Source: an uncultured Lachnospiraceae bacterium
GTDB lineage: Bacteria; Bacillota_A; Clostridia; Lachnospirales; Lachnospiraceae
NCBI GenBank assembly: GCA_947564305.1
Contig: CANOBT010000001.1
Location: forward strand, 1 to 64,000
Length of the DNA stretch: 64,000 bases
Direction: 5' to 3'
Shown here piece after piece: positions 45,242 through 54,796 of the stretch. Position 1 is the stretch's first letter; each line of letters opens with the position of its first letter. A program made the position numbers and the translations under genes. The notes beneath the pieces are model-generated. The model did no database searches. It saw nothing but the letters and a program-made list of their open reading frames with translations, and was not told the origin of the DNA.

Positions 45242-47350
45242 ATGCTTTATGATTTAAACCTGGATGACAGATCCTATCGCGAAATTGAAGAAGAAGCTGT
45301 ATTTCACATACAGAGAGAATATCCTGAATGGACAAACTACAATCCATCAGATCCAGGAATTACTCTTGTACAGCTTCTTTCCTGGCTGACAGAAGTACAA
45401 CAATATCATTTGAGTCAGCCGGATGAATGGAAACGTCGTAAATATCTCAAACTCCTTGGAGTCAAACCGCATCATATCCATCCGGCTTTCGGTGCCGTCA
45501 ATGTGGAGCCTGGGCCAGGACAGATGGAAAGCACTTTTCCGATTTTAAAAGGAACTCGTTTTTTTGCAGGAGAGCTATCCTTTGAAACAGCCCGGAAAGA
45601 GTGGGTGAGCCAGATTCGACTCATCGGTGCTTACAGGATGCAGGGAAATTCACTTAACAGCTATCACAATATGGAACAGGATGCAGAAAAACAGATACAG
45701 CTTTATCCTTTTGGCAGACAGCCGGAGACTAATAATCAATGCTATTTTATACTGGACGGAACACCCTGCCAGGAACAGAGGATAGAGATGTTCTTTGCAA
45801 TTTGTACGAAATATGAGGTGACGAGAAATCCCGCAGATGAGCAGTTTCTTCCACTGGCCTCTCTGAGATGGGAGTACTATTGCCAGGAGGGATGGGAAGA
45901 ACTTCAGGTGGAGTCGGATGGAACCTATGGATTTGTGCAAAGCGGAAAAATTCGTTTTTATATGCCAAAACAAATGGCAAGAGAAGAATGTTTCCAAACC
46001 TATCAGATTCGGGTTACGCTGGGTGAGCACGACTTGGACACCGCCCCGTTGATTCAAAACATTTATCTAAATGAAATCGATGTTTTGCAGCAATATTCTG
46101 TCTGTGATTATGAATCATTTGAAATAAATCTATCCGGCCACAAGGAGGAGTTCTCTCTGTGCAGCAGTTTATACCTTGCGGACAGAGGCGATGTGGAGCT
46201 CTACCTGGAGAAAGGAGAGGGGTGGATTCTTTTAAAGGAATCGCGGCGTGAGAAAACAGAAAGGGGGGATATCAGATTCTGGTTCCAAAGGCCGATATGG
46301 GCCGACGGAACTCGAAAGTGCAGACTCGCTTTTTATGAAAAGGAAGCCAAAGAGACACGGAGCATAGGCAGGGGAAATGGTTTCGGAAACCAGGAATATC
46401 ATCTATATATTCCAGATATTATGTATGAAGCCTTTGAGATTATGGTATATGATGATGAGGTGGGGGGATATGTTCCCTATGAGAAGGTCGAAGATTTCGA
46501 TAACTGTTCACCGGAAGATAGAGCATATATTTTAGACGTGATGGAACAGCGGTTATTATTCGGGGATTGTGAAAGAGGGTTAGCGCCGGGCGGTGAAATT
46601 CGAATAGTACGTTTGAAGTGCAGCAGAGGAAAGTCCGGGAATGTCAAAGCTGACAAAATCAAGAAATGTGAGGCACATCCGGAGATGTTTGTAAAGCAGT
46701 ATAAAAGCACATATGGCGGACAGGATGAGGAAACTCTTGATGAGTGTTTTGCCAGATTTCATCGGGAGTTGAAAGGAATCAACCGCGGTGTGACCTATGC
46801 CGACTATGAAGAATTGGTGAAAAAAACGCCAGGACTTCTCATTGTAGACAGCCGGGTAATTCCACCCACCGAGTGGGAGGGGATGGGAAATACACTGCCG
46901 GAAAATCAGATTTCAATTGTTGTCCAGCCTTTGGGGATGGAGGGGAACCATGCAAGTCTGAGTGAAAAATACAAGCAGAACATTCTTCGGGTGCTGGAAA
47001 AAAAGAAAATGCTTGGAACCAGAATACAGGTTCTAAGTCCGGAATATATTGGCATATCTGTGTATGCGGAAGTTGTGATAAAACCTCAGTTCCCAGATGC
47101 GAAGGAGCAGATGGAAAGAGCAGTGCAGGCATATCTGGATGAAAAAACATGGAAAATCGGACAGTCCGTGCTCAGCAGCACTTTATATGGAATTTTAGAT
47201 ACACTGCCTTGTGTAGGGCAGGTGCGTTCCTTGTCAATCCATGCCCGTGGGAACAGATGCCGTCATCTGGTAAATGGAGACGTAGGTCTTCCTCCAAACG
47301 GGTTGGCATATCTGGAAAATATGGATTTTAGCATTTATACAGCGGATTAG
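45242..47350 (+). CDS. Baseplate J-like wedge protein 2 (Afp12-like)
   Basis: A 702-residue wedge protein. The N-terminus has REYPEWTNYNPSDPGITLVQLLSWLTE, the signature also seen in J1 and Afp12. The C-terminal part carries FHRELKGINRGVTYADYEELVKKTPG and a VQAYLDEK.W.IGQSV.SSTLYGILDTLP pattern typical of gpJ. ATG 45242 lies 9 bases after AAAAGGAG; a GTG at 45224 overlaps that site and is rejected. Confidence 0.85.
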   Translation: MLYDLNLDDRSYREIEEEAVFHIQREYPEWTNYNPSDPGITLVQLLSWLTEVQQYHLSQPDEWKRRKYLKLLGVKPHHIHPAFGAVNVEPGPGQMESTFPILKGTRFFAGELSFETARKEWVSQIRLIGAYRMQGNSLNSYHNMEQDAEKQIQLYPFGRQPETNNQCYFILDGTPCQEQRIEMFFAICTKYEVTRNPADEQFLPLASLRWEYYCQEGWEELQVESDGTYGFVQSGKIRFYMPKQMAREECFQTYQIRVTLGEHDLDTAPLIQNIYLNEIDVLQQYSVCDYESFEINLSGHKEEFSLCSSLYLADRGDVELYLEKGEGWILLKESRREKTERGDIRFWFQRPIWADGTRKCRLAFYEKEAKETRSIGRGNGFGNQEYHLYIPDIMYEAFEIMVYDDEVGGYVPYEKVEDFDNCSPEDRAYILDVMEQRLLFGDCERGLAPGGEIRIVRLKCSRGKSGNVKADKIKKCEAHPEMFVKQYKSTYGGQDEETLDECFARFHRELKGINRGVTYADYEELVKKTPGLLIVDSRVIPPTEWEGMGNTLPENQISIVVQPLGMEGNHASLSEKYKQNILRVLEKKKMLGTRIQVLSPEYIGISVYAEVVIKPQFPDAKEQMERAVQAYLDEKTWKIGQSVLSSTLYGILDTLPCVGQVRSLSIHARGNRCRHLVNGDVGLPPNGLAYLENMDFSIYTAD

Positions 47351-47362
47351 GGGTGGAGGAAA

Positions 47363-48568
47363 TTGAGGCCATTGAAATATTTTGTATTCAACAAAAAAAG
47401 GGACTATCTTCATGGATATCGGGAGCATCTCCGGATAACGAAACGCGGAATTGCATTCGATTCAAAAGAGGCCGGACAACAGGGGATCTTTATCAGCCGC
47501 CTTTTGGACAGCACTGAGGAAGGGAACCTTTGGCATCGTGCCATCATCCAAAGTGTGAGACAGGGTGAGGATTCCATCCGCTTTTTCTTTTACTGTAGTG
47601 ATTCCACTCAGATTATGGTCGATGAGCAGGTCTGGGAGTGGAGCGAACTGATTCGCAGCTCGGAATTTACAAGCAAGCAGAAGCATGACCTGATGCAGCC
47701 TTTTCTTACGCATCAGGTATTGAACCCACAGGATATCCTGCTTTACCAGGCAAAGGGACGTTATTTGTGGATAGAAATCCAAATGTTGGCTTGGGACCAT
47801 TCTTCTCCTGAAATTTTAGACATGAAGATTTATGCGGAAGGGCACAGTTTTCTTCAATATCTTCCGGAAATTTACCAGGCTGAACCGGAAAATGATTTCC
47901 TGAAAAGGTATTTAAGTTTGTTTGAGTCTGTGTACCAGGATATGGATTTCAAGATCCGAACGGCTGCGAGGCAGTTAGACCCACAATCCGCCAGCCGGGA
48001 ATTTCTGTTTTGGATGGCGCGATGGGTGGGAATCTCTGATGTACAGCTTTGGCCCGAAGAAAAGCTTCGCGTGTTGTTAAACGGGATTGTAAGAAAAAAT
48101 TTAATTCGGGGTACCAAGTCTTATATGGAATATATGATAGAGGTTTTTACGGGTGAACCACCACTTTTCGTGGAATATGGAGAGATTGAACAATATAAAG
48201 AGCACCCGGAGGTGTATCGTAATCTAATACGGTATTATGCACATGGACCTTATGAAGTGACCATATTGGTTCGGGAACAGGCTGTCTCCAGTATACAGGG
48301 GCAAAAGGCATTGAAAAAAATTATAGACAATATGAAGCCGGCACATCTGGAAGTGCATCTGACGTTTTTAAGACCATATATTTATCTGAACCAAAATGTT
48401 TATGTAGGAATCAACAGTGTATTAGGAATCTACCAGAAGGCGCGTTTAAACAGCATGACAGCAATTCCTTCTGTTGTCAGCGTCAGAGGAGAACATCAAT
48501 ATATTTTGCAGCAAACTGCAAAAAAGGAGGCAAAGGACCATGAAGAATCTGAAAAGTTTTCCATTTGA
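47363..48568 (+). CDS. Tail protein I-like baseplate protein
   Basis: A 401-residue protein with a beta-rich N-terminal half and a C-terminal half of the P2 gpI/phage tail protein I type: SFLQYLPEIYQAEPENDFLKRYLSLFESVY, FLFWMARWVGIS, EEKLRVLLNGIVRKNLIRGTKSYM. Such proteins link the wedge to the outer baseplate or fibre. It probably starts with TTG 47363 behind GGAGG (spacing short, 3 bases). Confidence 0.85.
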   Translation: MRPLKYFVFNKKRDYLHGYREHLRITKRGIAFDSKEAGQQGIFISRLLDSTEEGNLWHRAIIQSVRQGEDSIRFFFYCSDSTQIMVDEQVWEWSELIRSSEFTSKQKHDLMQPFLTHQVLNPQDILLYQAKGRYLWIEIQMLAWDHSSPEILDMKIYAEGHSFLQYLPEIYQAEPENDFLKRYLSLFESVYQDMDFKIRTAARQLDPQSASREFLFWMARWVGISDVQLWPEEKLRVLLNGIVRKNLIRGTKSYMEYMIEVFTGEPPLFVEYGEIEQYKEHPEVYRNLIRYYAHGPYEVTILVREQAVSSIQGQKALKKIIDNMKPAHLEVHLTFLRPYIYLNQNVYVGINSVLGIYQKARLNSMTAIPSVVSVRGEHQYILQQTAKKEAKDHEESEKFSI

Positions 48569-50291
48569 GAGAAATCGATATTTTTATGGAAAGCTGTTGT
48601 CTGTGGATGATTTTGAGACAGAGCAGAAATATTTTAATGACAAACGCAGAACGCTCAACCGTTTTCTTTTTGGCGCCGGTGTCGTATGTGGCCTTCATGT
48701 GGTGGAGGTGGATGATGAAAGCATCTCTCTGGAAAGAGGGCTTGCATTGGATTTTGCAGGCAGAGAGATTGTAGTGGATGAACCAATCGTAAAAAGAATT
48801 GTCGATCTGGAAGGATATGATACACAGCAGATGCCGGAACAGGACAGCGGTTTTTATTATCTTTGTCTGGAATATCATGAGGATGCTTATGAGCTGGTGC
48901 ACAATGTGGCGGGAACCGCAGAAAATAGCAATGGAGAATATAACAAATACAAAGAGGGCTACCATTTATTTGTGACACAGACAGAGCCGGAGAGGGCGGT
49001 GTTTTCTCCGATTCAGCTTTATGAAAAAAGTGTTGTCATCTATAGCGGTCATGGAGTAAAAGTCAGTCAGGTGCTTCCGCGTTATCTGGAAATGGGTACT
49101 GACACGATTCTTCGGATTGAGATTGAAAATACCGGACAGCAGCAAAATTTTTCATTTGAGTACGAATTACTTTTATCCTTCCTGACTTATCAAGATGGAA
49201 CAACCGTGCAGGTACGTTTTGATGAAAAGGATTATGCAAAGGCGCAGAAATATATTCTGGAAATTCCTTTGAAAGCCGCCTATATCCATGATGTAGAGGC
49301 TGAGGCGGCATTGTCTCTGGGGAGTTTTGCCCTCCATATAGGCGGTCGGGAATATGGCACCACAGAACATTGTACGAGTAAAGCAAAAATCAGCCGCCAG
49401 GACACAGGAGAAATTCTGAAAGAGGAGTATTATAAAAGTGCGATGGATTATATGGTAGGGAACACCTATCAACAGAGCATTTATCTGGCGAAAATCTATG
49501 TAGTAAAAGCGGCGGATACCTGTCTGATTGAGCGGATTGAAACGCTGCCTTTTGGACAGCACATCCTGCATACGGAAATATCCACGGCCCTCCTGCACAA
49601 ACTGGCGGAGGACATCAAAGAACTGAAATCAAAGTGGAATTTCAGGCAGGAACAAGGAGTGGTAAAAACGGAAAGCATAAAAAAATCGTTGTCATCTGCC
49701 TGCGGAGAGATGGTATTTGACCTGGAATCAGTAAGGCAGGGAGACGTCCTTTATTCAGACCGTATTTACCACGGACTGGGGGTCGGTCCGGTGTCGATTG
49801 TATTGGGATATGAAGTAGACCATGGGTTTAGTGAAGACCGGGAGACTATATTTGGGGATGCTTCGATATTTGACAGCTTCCGCGATGGCTTTCAGGCATC
49901 CTTAGGCGCCAAGTGTGAGGATTCCGAAGGGACTTTTGTCATTGGAATGAAAATATTAAAGAATGATGGAGTGGGGACTGTAAGGGTACGATGGACCGCA
50001 TTGGAAAATTCCGTACAAAGAATGGAATCTCAAAAGAAGCAATTGTTTATCCAGCCGGACATCCCGAATCTGTTCTGCGGGGAAAGCATAACATTTACGA
50101 CGGTATCCGAAGGTTTTCGGGATGAACGTATCAAGTGGAGTGTAAAAGACATCGGAGGCGGAACCATTAATAAAAATGGGAAGTATACGGCTCCGGAAAC
50201 AGCCGGTGTATTCCAGATTAGTGCATCCAGTGTAGCTTGCCCGGATGTGGGAGCCTCTACCTTTGTTGTGGTGCGTGAAAAAGAAGAATAG
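48540..50291 (+). CDS. eCIS-associated protein with C-terminal Ig-like domain, possible surface appendage
   Basis: A 583-residue protein. The N-terminus (FPFERNRYFYGKLLSVDDFETEQKY and NRFLFGAGVVCGLHVVEVDDESISLERGLALDFAGREI, spanning about residues 6-80) is a pattern I associate with eCIS loci in several phyla. The last about 80 residues read like a bacterial Ig-like domain (ITFTTVSEGF, IKWSVKDIGGGTINKNGKYTAPETAG). No transmembrane segment. Its place after the wedge genes and the absence of a recognisable tail fibre make it a candidate for a baseplate decoration or receptor-binding part. AAGGAGG precedes ATG 48540. Confidence 0.6.
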   Translation: MKNLKSFPFERNRYFYGKLLSVDDFETEQKYFNDKRRTLNRFLFGAGVVCGLHVVEVDDESISLERGLALDFAGREIVVDEPIVKRIVDLEGYDTQQMPEQDSGFYYLCLEYHEDAYELVHNVAGTAENSNGEYNKYKEGYHLFVTQTEPERAVFSPIQLYEKSVVIYSGHGVKVSQVLPRYLEMGTDTILRIEIENTGQQQNFSFEYELLLSFLTYQDGTTVQVRFDEKDYAKAQKYILEIPLKAAYIHDVEAEAALSLGSFALHIGGREYGTTEHCTSKAKISRQDTGEILKEEYYKSAMDYMVGNTYQQSIYLAKIYVVKAADTCLIERIETLPFGQHILHTEISTALLHKLAEDIKELKSKWNFRQEQGVVKTESIKKSLSSACGEMVFDLESVRQGDVLYSDRIYHGLGVGPVSIVLGYEVDHGFSEDRETIFGDASIFDSFRDGFQASLGAKCEDSEGTFVIGMKILKNDGVGTVRVRWTALENSVQRMESQKKQLFIQPDIPNLFCGESITFTTVSEGFRDERIKWSVKDIGGGTINKNGKYTAPETAGVFQISASSVACPDVGASTFVVVREKEE

Positions 50292-50304
50292 ATGAGGTGA
50301 TACG

Positions 50305-51207
50305 ATGCTCATTAAGTTTCTGGATAAGCGTTATGAAATCGTTCAGAAAATCAAGGCCACGGATACCTTGGATTTGTATGTGGCAAAAAATCTCATTGAT
50401 GCAGAACAAAAAGTTTATACGGTAGCATGTATCAAAGACCAGGAATTGGCCAGAAAATTAATTCTGGTCACCACTAAGAGGAATACCAGTCTTGCCTTCA
50501 AGGATTTGCATGAAAGTTTTAATACAGATGGGAAGTACTATATCGTGTTTTCCTACGCACAGGGAGAGACGCTGCAGCGGGCGATGCGGGAGAACTCTTA
50601 TCATTTGAAAGAGCGCCTCCTTCTGATGAAAAATATCTTTGGTCAGATTTTGCTGCTGGATATGCCGGAATGCTTTATCTACGAAGTGCTGCGTAAGGAC
50701 AGTATCGTGGTGGATGAAGCACTGTCTGTTCGGTTTAACTACTTTTTTACAGAGGTCGATTATTACTGGCAGGTGGAGGAAAAAAATTGTCTGCGCCGGA
50801 TCAGTGAACTGGTACTGGAGCTGTTTCAAAAGGAACTGACAGCCAAAAGTTCCAGGGAACTGGCAGAATTTTCCAGAGACCTGGAGCAGGGACGTTTTAC
50901 AGATATCTGGGATTGCTATGAAGCCTACAATGACATTTATGAGCATTTAACGTGGAAAAGTGAGCGTCAGGAATTACGCCCAGGGCGGATTTGGTGGCGG
51001 GCGTGGGAGGCATTGAAGAAGAAAATCCCGGCGTTAAAGTCCATGCTGGCAGTACTTTTGATTCTGGCATCAGGAGCATATCTTCTGCTGCATTTGCCAA
51101 ATCCTGTTTTATCGGAGGACGGGATTACCTTTTGGCAGATTGGCACCTTAGAAATCGAAGAGCAGGATGGCGGAGTTTCCATGGATTTAGAAGGAAAGAA
51201 CCAGTAA
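50305..51207 (+). CDS. Membrane-anchored pseudokinase-like protein
   Basis: A 300-residue protein. Residues 8-230 show a weak protein-kinase-like pattern: KRYEIVQKIKATDTLDLYVAKN (glycine-loop position, glycines lost), YYIVFSYAQGETLQRAM (hinge) and DSIVVDEALSVRFNYFF in place of the NILVDE..VKLIDFG region; HRD and DFG are absent, so no catalysis is expected. A single transmembrane helix (about 246-264) leaves a short outer tail. This predicts a cytoplasmic binding domain tied to the membrane. ATGAGGTGA precedes the start. The kinase assignment is tentative. Confidence 0.5.
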   Translation: MLIKFLDKRYEIVQKIKATDTLDLYVAKNLIDAEQKVYTVACIKDQELARKLILVTTKRNTSLAFKDLHESFNTDGKYYIVFSYAQGETLQRAMRENSYHLKERLLLMKNIFGQILLLDMPECFIYEVLRKDSIVVDEALSVRFNYFFTEVDYYWQVEEKNCLRRISELVLELFQKELTAKSSRELAEFSRDLEQGRFTDIWDCYEAYNDIYEHLTWKSERQELRPGRIWWRAWEALKKKIPALKSMLAVLLILASGAYLLLHLPNPVLSEDGITFWQIGTLEIEEQDGGVSMDLEGKNQ

Positions 51208-51223
51208 AAAAGGAGCAGGTAAG

Positions 51224-53005
51224 ATGCAGGGCGGATTGATTACACATACAGCCAAAAAGCTGAAACGGGTTTTACTCCTGCCGTTTCAGACATTGCACCG
51301 TAAAATCAAAAAAATATTGAACCCGGAATCCTTCGCATCCCAGGTGGTACGCGATGTACAAAAAGGAATGGGAAAAAAGGAGGAGGAACAGGAGCGTTCT
51401 TTAAAAGACTATTTTTCTTTTGGAAAGTATTATGTGTTGAAAAAAGTAGCCTATCTCGTCTTGCTTGTTTGCTTGATTCTACCTGTTCTATATATAAAAC
51501 TGCTTCATCCCATCCTGGTATCGAAATTTTTCACCAAAACCATGGTGGTCAATTCTAAGGAGATGATTGGATATACCGGAAAGGTCCGACTCCTTTTTGA
51601 CGATGGGGGGCCGTTGTTGTTTGAGGGCCGGATGGACAAAGGAAGGATCAATGGGAACGGCCAGCTCTACGATTATTCGGGGAGTCTCATCTATGATGGT
51701 AATTTTGAGATGGAGGCCTATTCCGGGGAGGGCGAACTGTATTATAGCGATACTGAAATCCTTTGTTATAAAGGCACCTTTGCATTAAACCAGTATCATG
51801 GCCAGGGAGTACTCTATGATGAAGATGGAGCTCTGCTCTATAAGGGTGAATTTAAAAACGGGCTCTATGACGGGGACGGCATTTTGTATTTTCCTGATGG
51901 GCAGGAAATGTATGTTGGTATGTTTGAAAAGGGGGAAATGCAGGGTACTGGCACTCTTTATAGCGAGGAAGGCGCTGTGTCTGCCAAAGGTGTGTTTGAG
52001 AATGGTGAGCCTCTCCTAAAGGACACACAATTGACAGATGAGGATGGAAATGTAACCTATGAAGGCACGGTCAATGCGGATGGAGAATTCGAGGGGGATG
52101 GAAAGCTGTATGATGGAGATGTCCTTACCTATGAGGGAGAATTTGTAGACGGTGAGAAACAGGGAGAAGGCAAATTATACGATGAATTTGGACAACTGGT
52201 CTATGAAGGCGAGTTTTTGGAAGACGTTTATGAGGGGGATGGAAAACTTTATGAAAAGGGGATTCTGATTTATGAAGGAGCCTTTGCAGCGGGAAAACGC
52301 GAAGGCTTTGGCAAACAATATAATGAGAACGAAGAGCTAATCTATGAAGGGGACTTTGCGGACGACATTTATCATGGTGAGGGAAAGCTCTATGAAAAAC
52401 AAAAGTTAGTCTATGACGGCTCCTTTGCAGACGGTAAAAAAGAAGGGGCAGGAAAAGCCTATGATAAGGATGAAAAGCTAGTGTATGACGGGAATTTTAA
52501 GTCCGATGTTTATGAGGGAGAAGGGAAACTCTATGATACGGAATCCGAACTGCTGGTCTATGATGGAACCTTTTCCGATGGAAAATATCAGGGTACCGGA
52601 ATTTTGACAGATGTGAAGACAAAAAATCTGCTCTATCAGGGAGAATTCTACCAGGGGGAATACAGCGGCAAAGGAAAATTGTATGATGCGGCAGCGAAAA
52701 TGCAGATTTATGACGGTGATTTCCTGAACGGGAAATATCAGGGTCAGGGAACTCTGTGGGATTCAAAAGGAAACCTTCTGTATGTAGGTGGCTTTGTGGA
52801 AGGCGTGTATTCTGGTGCCGGAACCCTTTATGATGCAGACACCGGACAGATAAGGCAGACAGGGCAATTTCGGAATGGTGTTCTGATCGCGGCAGCAGAG
52901 GATAGTGGTGCACAAGGCAGCGGAAATAAGACGGATGGTAGTACACAGGGCAATGGTAGTCAGACGGATGGCAGTACACAGGGCAATGGAGGCCAGGAGA
53001 GATGA
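51224..53005 (+). CDS. Membrane-anchored MORN-repeat protein
   Basis: A 593-residue protein with a basic cytoplasmic N-terminus, one transmembrane helix (about residues 75-95) and about twenty MORN-like repeats to residue about 560 (units such as LIYDGNFEMEAYSGEGELY and LLYKGEFKNGLYDGDGILYF). Topology places the repeats outside the membrane. It ends in two copies of an 11-residue Gly/Ser/Gln/Asn repeat (TDGSTQGNGSQ). MORN arrays make rigid beta-solenoid surfaces and bind membranes or proteins. In a Gram-positive cell it could form a scaffold or conduit through the wall for the injection system. The 3' end nearly touches the DUF4255 gene. Confidence 0.8.
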   Translation: MQGGLITHTAKKLKRVLLLPFQTLHRKIKKILNPESFASQVVRDVQKGMGKKEEEQERSLKDYFSFGKYYVLKKVAYLVLLVCLILPVLYIKLLHPILVSKFFTKTMVVNSKEMIGYTGKVRLLFDDGGPLLFEGRMDKGRINGNGQLYDYSGSLIYDGNFEMEAYSGEGELYYSDTEILCYKGTFALNQYHGQGVLYDEDGALLYKGEFKNGLYDGDGILYFPDGQEMYVGMFEKGEMQGTGTLYSEEGAVSAKGVFENGEPLLKDTQLTDEDGNVTYEGTVNADGEFEGDGKLYDGDVLTYEGEFVDGEKQGEGKLYDEFGQLVYEGEFLEDVYEGDGKLYEKGILIYEGAFAAGKREGFGKQYNENEELIYEGDFADDIYHGEGKLYEKQKLVYDGSFADGKKEGAGKAYDKDEKLVYDGNFKSDVYEGEGKLYDTESELLVYDGTFSDGKYQGTGILTDVKTKNLLYQGEFYQGEYSGKGKLYDAAAKMQIYDGDFLNGKYQGQGTLWDSKGNLLYVGGFVEGVYSGAGTLYDADTGQIRQTGQFRNGVLIAAAEDSGAQGSGNKTDGSTQGNGSQTDGSTQGNGGQER

Positions 53006-53006
53006 T

Positions 53007-53576
53007 ATGGCGGGGTATATGAAGATTGCAAATACCGGCGAGGGAATCGTGGAGCTTTTAAAAGAGGCTCTCGTTCCGGAATTATTGAACAGTCCGGACC
53101 AGATTGGGCTCTGTTCCCCTGAGGACCACGGGGATTTTGCTGTAGGTATCTGGCTCTATGATATGAAGGAGGACACGGATATACAGATGCATGATATGGT
53201 AGACATGGGACAAAAATCCCAGCGATATCCTTCCGTCTATCTTGTGCTGCGCTATATGATTACCTTGTATCTGCAAAGCGATTTGAAATACAGAGCGGCC
53301 CAGGAGCATCAGATCATGGGACGGATCATTCAGGTTCTCAAAGATCATGCTGTCCTGGACGCAGAGACATTGAAGCCTGCCGAAGCACGTACAGGGATGA
53401 ATGTCCGTATTCAGATGCAGGAATTATCTATAGAAGAAAAAATGCGGATCTGGTCCTTCCCGAATGTTCCCTATAAAACATCCCTTTTTTATACGGCCGG
53501 GCCGGTGGAAATCAAGTCTGCAAGGAAGAAAGCAGTAGCAAGGGTGCGTGATATACAGTATCAATTTACTTCGTAA
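53007..53576 (+). CDS. DUF4255 (Pvc16-like) tail terminator/cap protein
   Basis: A 189-residue protein of the Pvc16/Afp16 N-terminal family, which caps the distal end of tube and sheath and sets final length. Features: an N-terminal helix with LLKEALVPEL, GDFAVGIWLYDMKED, PSVYLVLRYMITLY, and a C-terminal KTSLFYTAGPVEIKSARKK. ATG 53007 follows AGGAGAG; the longer upstream frame overlaps the MORN gene and is rejected. Confidence 0.85.
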   Translation: MAGYMKIANTGEGIVELLKEALVPELLNSPDQIGLCSPEDHGDFAVGIWLYDMKEDTDIQMHDMVDMGQKSQRYPSVYLVLRYMITLYLQSDLKYRAAQEHQIMGRIIQVLKDHAVLDAETLKPAEARTGMNVRIQMQELSIEEKMRIWSFPNVPYKTSLFYTAGPVEIKSARKKAVARVRDIQYQFTS

Positions 53577-53608
53577 ATTAGTTTACAAATTAGAATGAGG
53601 ATAAAAAG

Positions 53609-54352
53609 ATGTTATTAGAGAAAATCGGGGTGCATCTGTCAAAAGTCATTCTCTTAAAGGATGCCTTTTCCGAGGAGACCGTGACCAATGGGATGCAGAT
53701 ACAAGTTTTCCCTGATGGAGAATATGTGTTAAAACCTGGTGGATACTGTCTGTTTTTAAATATCCGGCAGGAAGAGTTTGACGTGGAGATTGATTCTCCT
53801 ATATACAGACATAGGACAGTTACATTAAAAGCCGACGGTGGGGAACAGACTGAAGAGTTTTTTTTGTATCCGTCAAAAGCATACCCTGTAAAGCAAAACA
53901 GCACAAGGGTGCTGGGGGCCGCTTTGCCAAACACAATGCTATGGTTTCACATCAAAGAGAGTACAAAGGAATGTAAGCTTCTCTGTGACTACCATAAGGA
54001 GAAGCGAATTTCCATTTTCAAAAAGGGAACGGCCGGACAGGGAAAACGAAACTGGTATATCTGGGACAAGGAAAAGAAGACAGGGGAATATTTTCAGGCG
54101 CAGGAAAATCCCGATGAGCCAGAGGTGTATGAGCTGTCGTGTCTGTTGAAAGCGGATTACCAGAAAAAAAATACTATGCTCTACCCGGCTTTTTCCTATA
54201 TTACGGATGAAACCGGAGAACTATACCTTCTCTTGAATCACCTGATGGAGCAGAGCTATGAGCTGAATTACTCTTATCAGAAAGAGGGAAGAGAAATCTG
54301 TGGAAAAGTAGAGATACAAGGGAGGAGAGAGAACAAATGGGATTATGTGTGA
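53609..54352 (+). CDS. Hypothetical beta-rich protein of the injection-system cluster
   Basis: A 247-residue protein without signal or membrane segment. The first about 90 residues look like a small beta-sandwich (VTNGMQIQVFPDGEYVLKPGGYCLFLNI, HRTVTLKAD), similar in rhythm to carboxypeptidase regulatory-like domains often encoded beside DUF4255. The remainder is not recognised. It overlaps the PAAR-like gene by 16 bases, so the two may be made together; a role at the spike or cap is a guess. Confidence 0.5.
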   Translation: MLLEKIGVHLSKVILLKDAFSEETVTNGMQIQVFPDGEYVLKPGGYCLFLNIRQEEFDVEIDSPIYRHRTVTLKADGGEQTEEFFLYPSKAYPVKQNSTRVLGAALPNTMLWFHIKESTKECKLLCDYHKEKRISIFKKGTAGQGKRNWYIWDKEKKTGEYFQAQENPDEPEVYELSCLLKADYQKKNTMLYPAFSYITDETGELYLLLNHLMEQSYELNYSYQKEGREICGKVEIQGRRENKWDYV

Positions 54353-54720
54353 CAGGCGGAGCAGTGATGACCTGCTCTTTTGGCATGGCGCCTTCTACGC
54401 TGACAGTGCTTCCATCAGCAAAGGTCATGTCCTCTATGCCGCTGGCAACCATTATGGATAATGTACCAATGGTAAATATTATGCCCTTCGGAATGTGTAC
54501 AAGCATGTCGAATCCGACAGTTGCATCTGCTACGGCAGCAGCCTTGGGTGTATTGACGCCAATGCCTTGCGTTCCGGTTCCGGCAGGACCGTGGACTCCT
54601 GGTGTCTCACAGGTTTTGGTGGGAGGGAAACCTGCCTTAAATAACCAATGCAAGCTGACCTGTTCATACGGCGGAATGATACAGTTCACAAATTCCGGCT
54701 GTACGAACATTCAGTTATAA
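54337..54720 (+). CDS. PAAR-like spike-tip protein (DUF4280)
   Basis: A 127-residue DUF4280 protein: LCVTGGAVMTCSFGMAPSTL at the start, VMSSMPLATIMDNVPMVNI, and GVSQVLVGGKPALNNQCKL...CSYGGMI near the end. DUF4280 proteins are PAAR-like beta-cones that sharpen the spike; the paired Cys and His-poor sequence may bind a metal through cysteines. AGGAGG lies 12 bases before ATG, inside the previous gene. Confidence 0.88.
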   Translation: MGLCVTGGAVMTCSFGMAPSTLTVLPSAKVMSSMPLATIMDNVPMVNIMPFGMCTSMSNPTVASATAAALGVLTPMPCVPVPAGPWTPGVSQVLVGGKPALNNQCKLTCSYGGMIQFTNSGCTNIQL

Positions 54721-54732
54721 CTGTGGGAATCA

Positions 54733-54782
54733 GGACTTCATAGTTAATATAACATGATTGGGTGTTGACTATAAGAAAGTCC
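54733..54782 (+). promoter_or_regulatory. Imperfect inverted repeat before the receptor gene
   Basis: GGACTT (54733-54738) and AAGTCC (54777-54782) bracket ATAGT (54740-54744) and ACTAT (54768-54772). No T-run follows. It lies in the 76-base gap before the receptor gene and might control its expression. Confidence 0.3.
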
Positions 54783-54796
54783 GCTAGGAGGCATCT

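Noticed and set aside
51600..52900. CRISPR-like or non-coding repeat array
   Set aside because: The repetition is protein-level MORN units in one long open frame, with no constant DNA repeat or spacers.
52905..53006. N-terminal extension of the DUF4255 protein
   Set aside because: It is the out-of-frame reading of the MORN gene's C-terminal repeats; the ribosome site fits ATG 53007.
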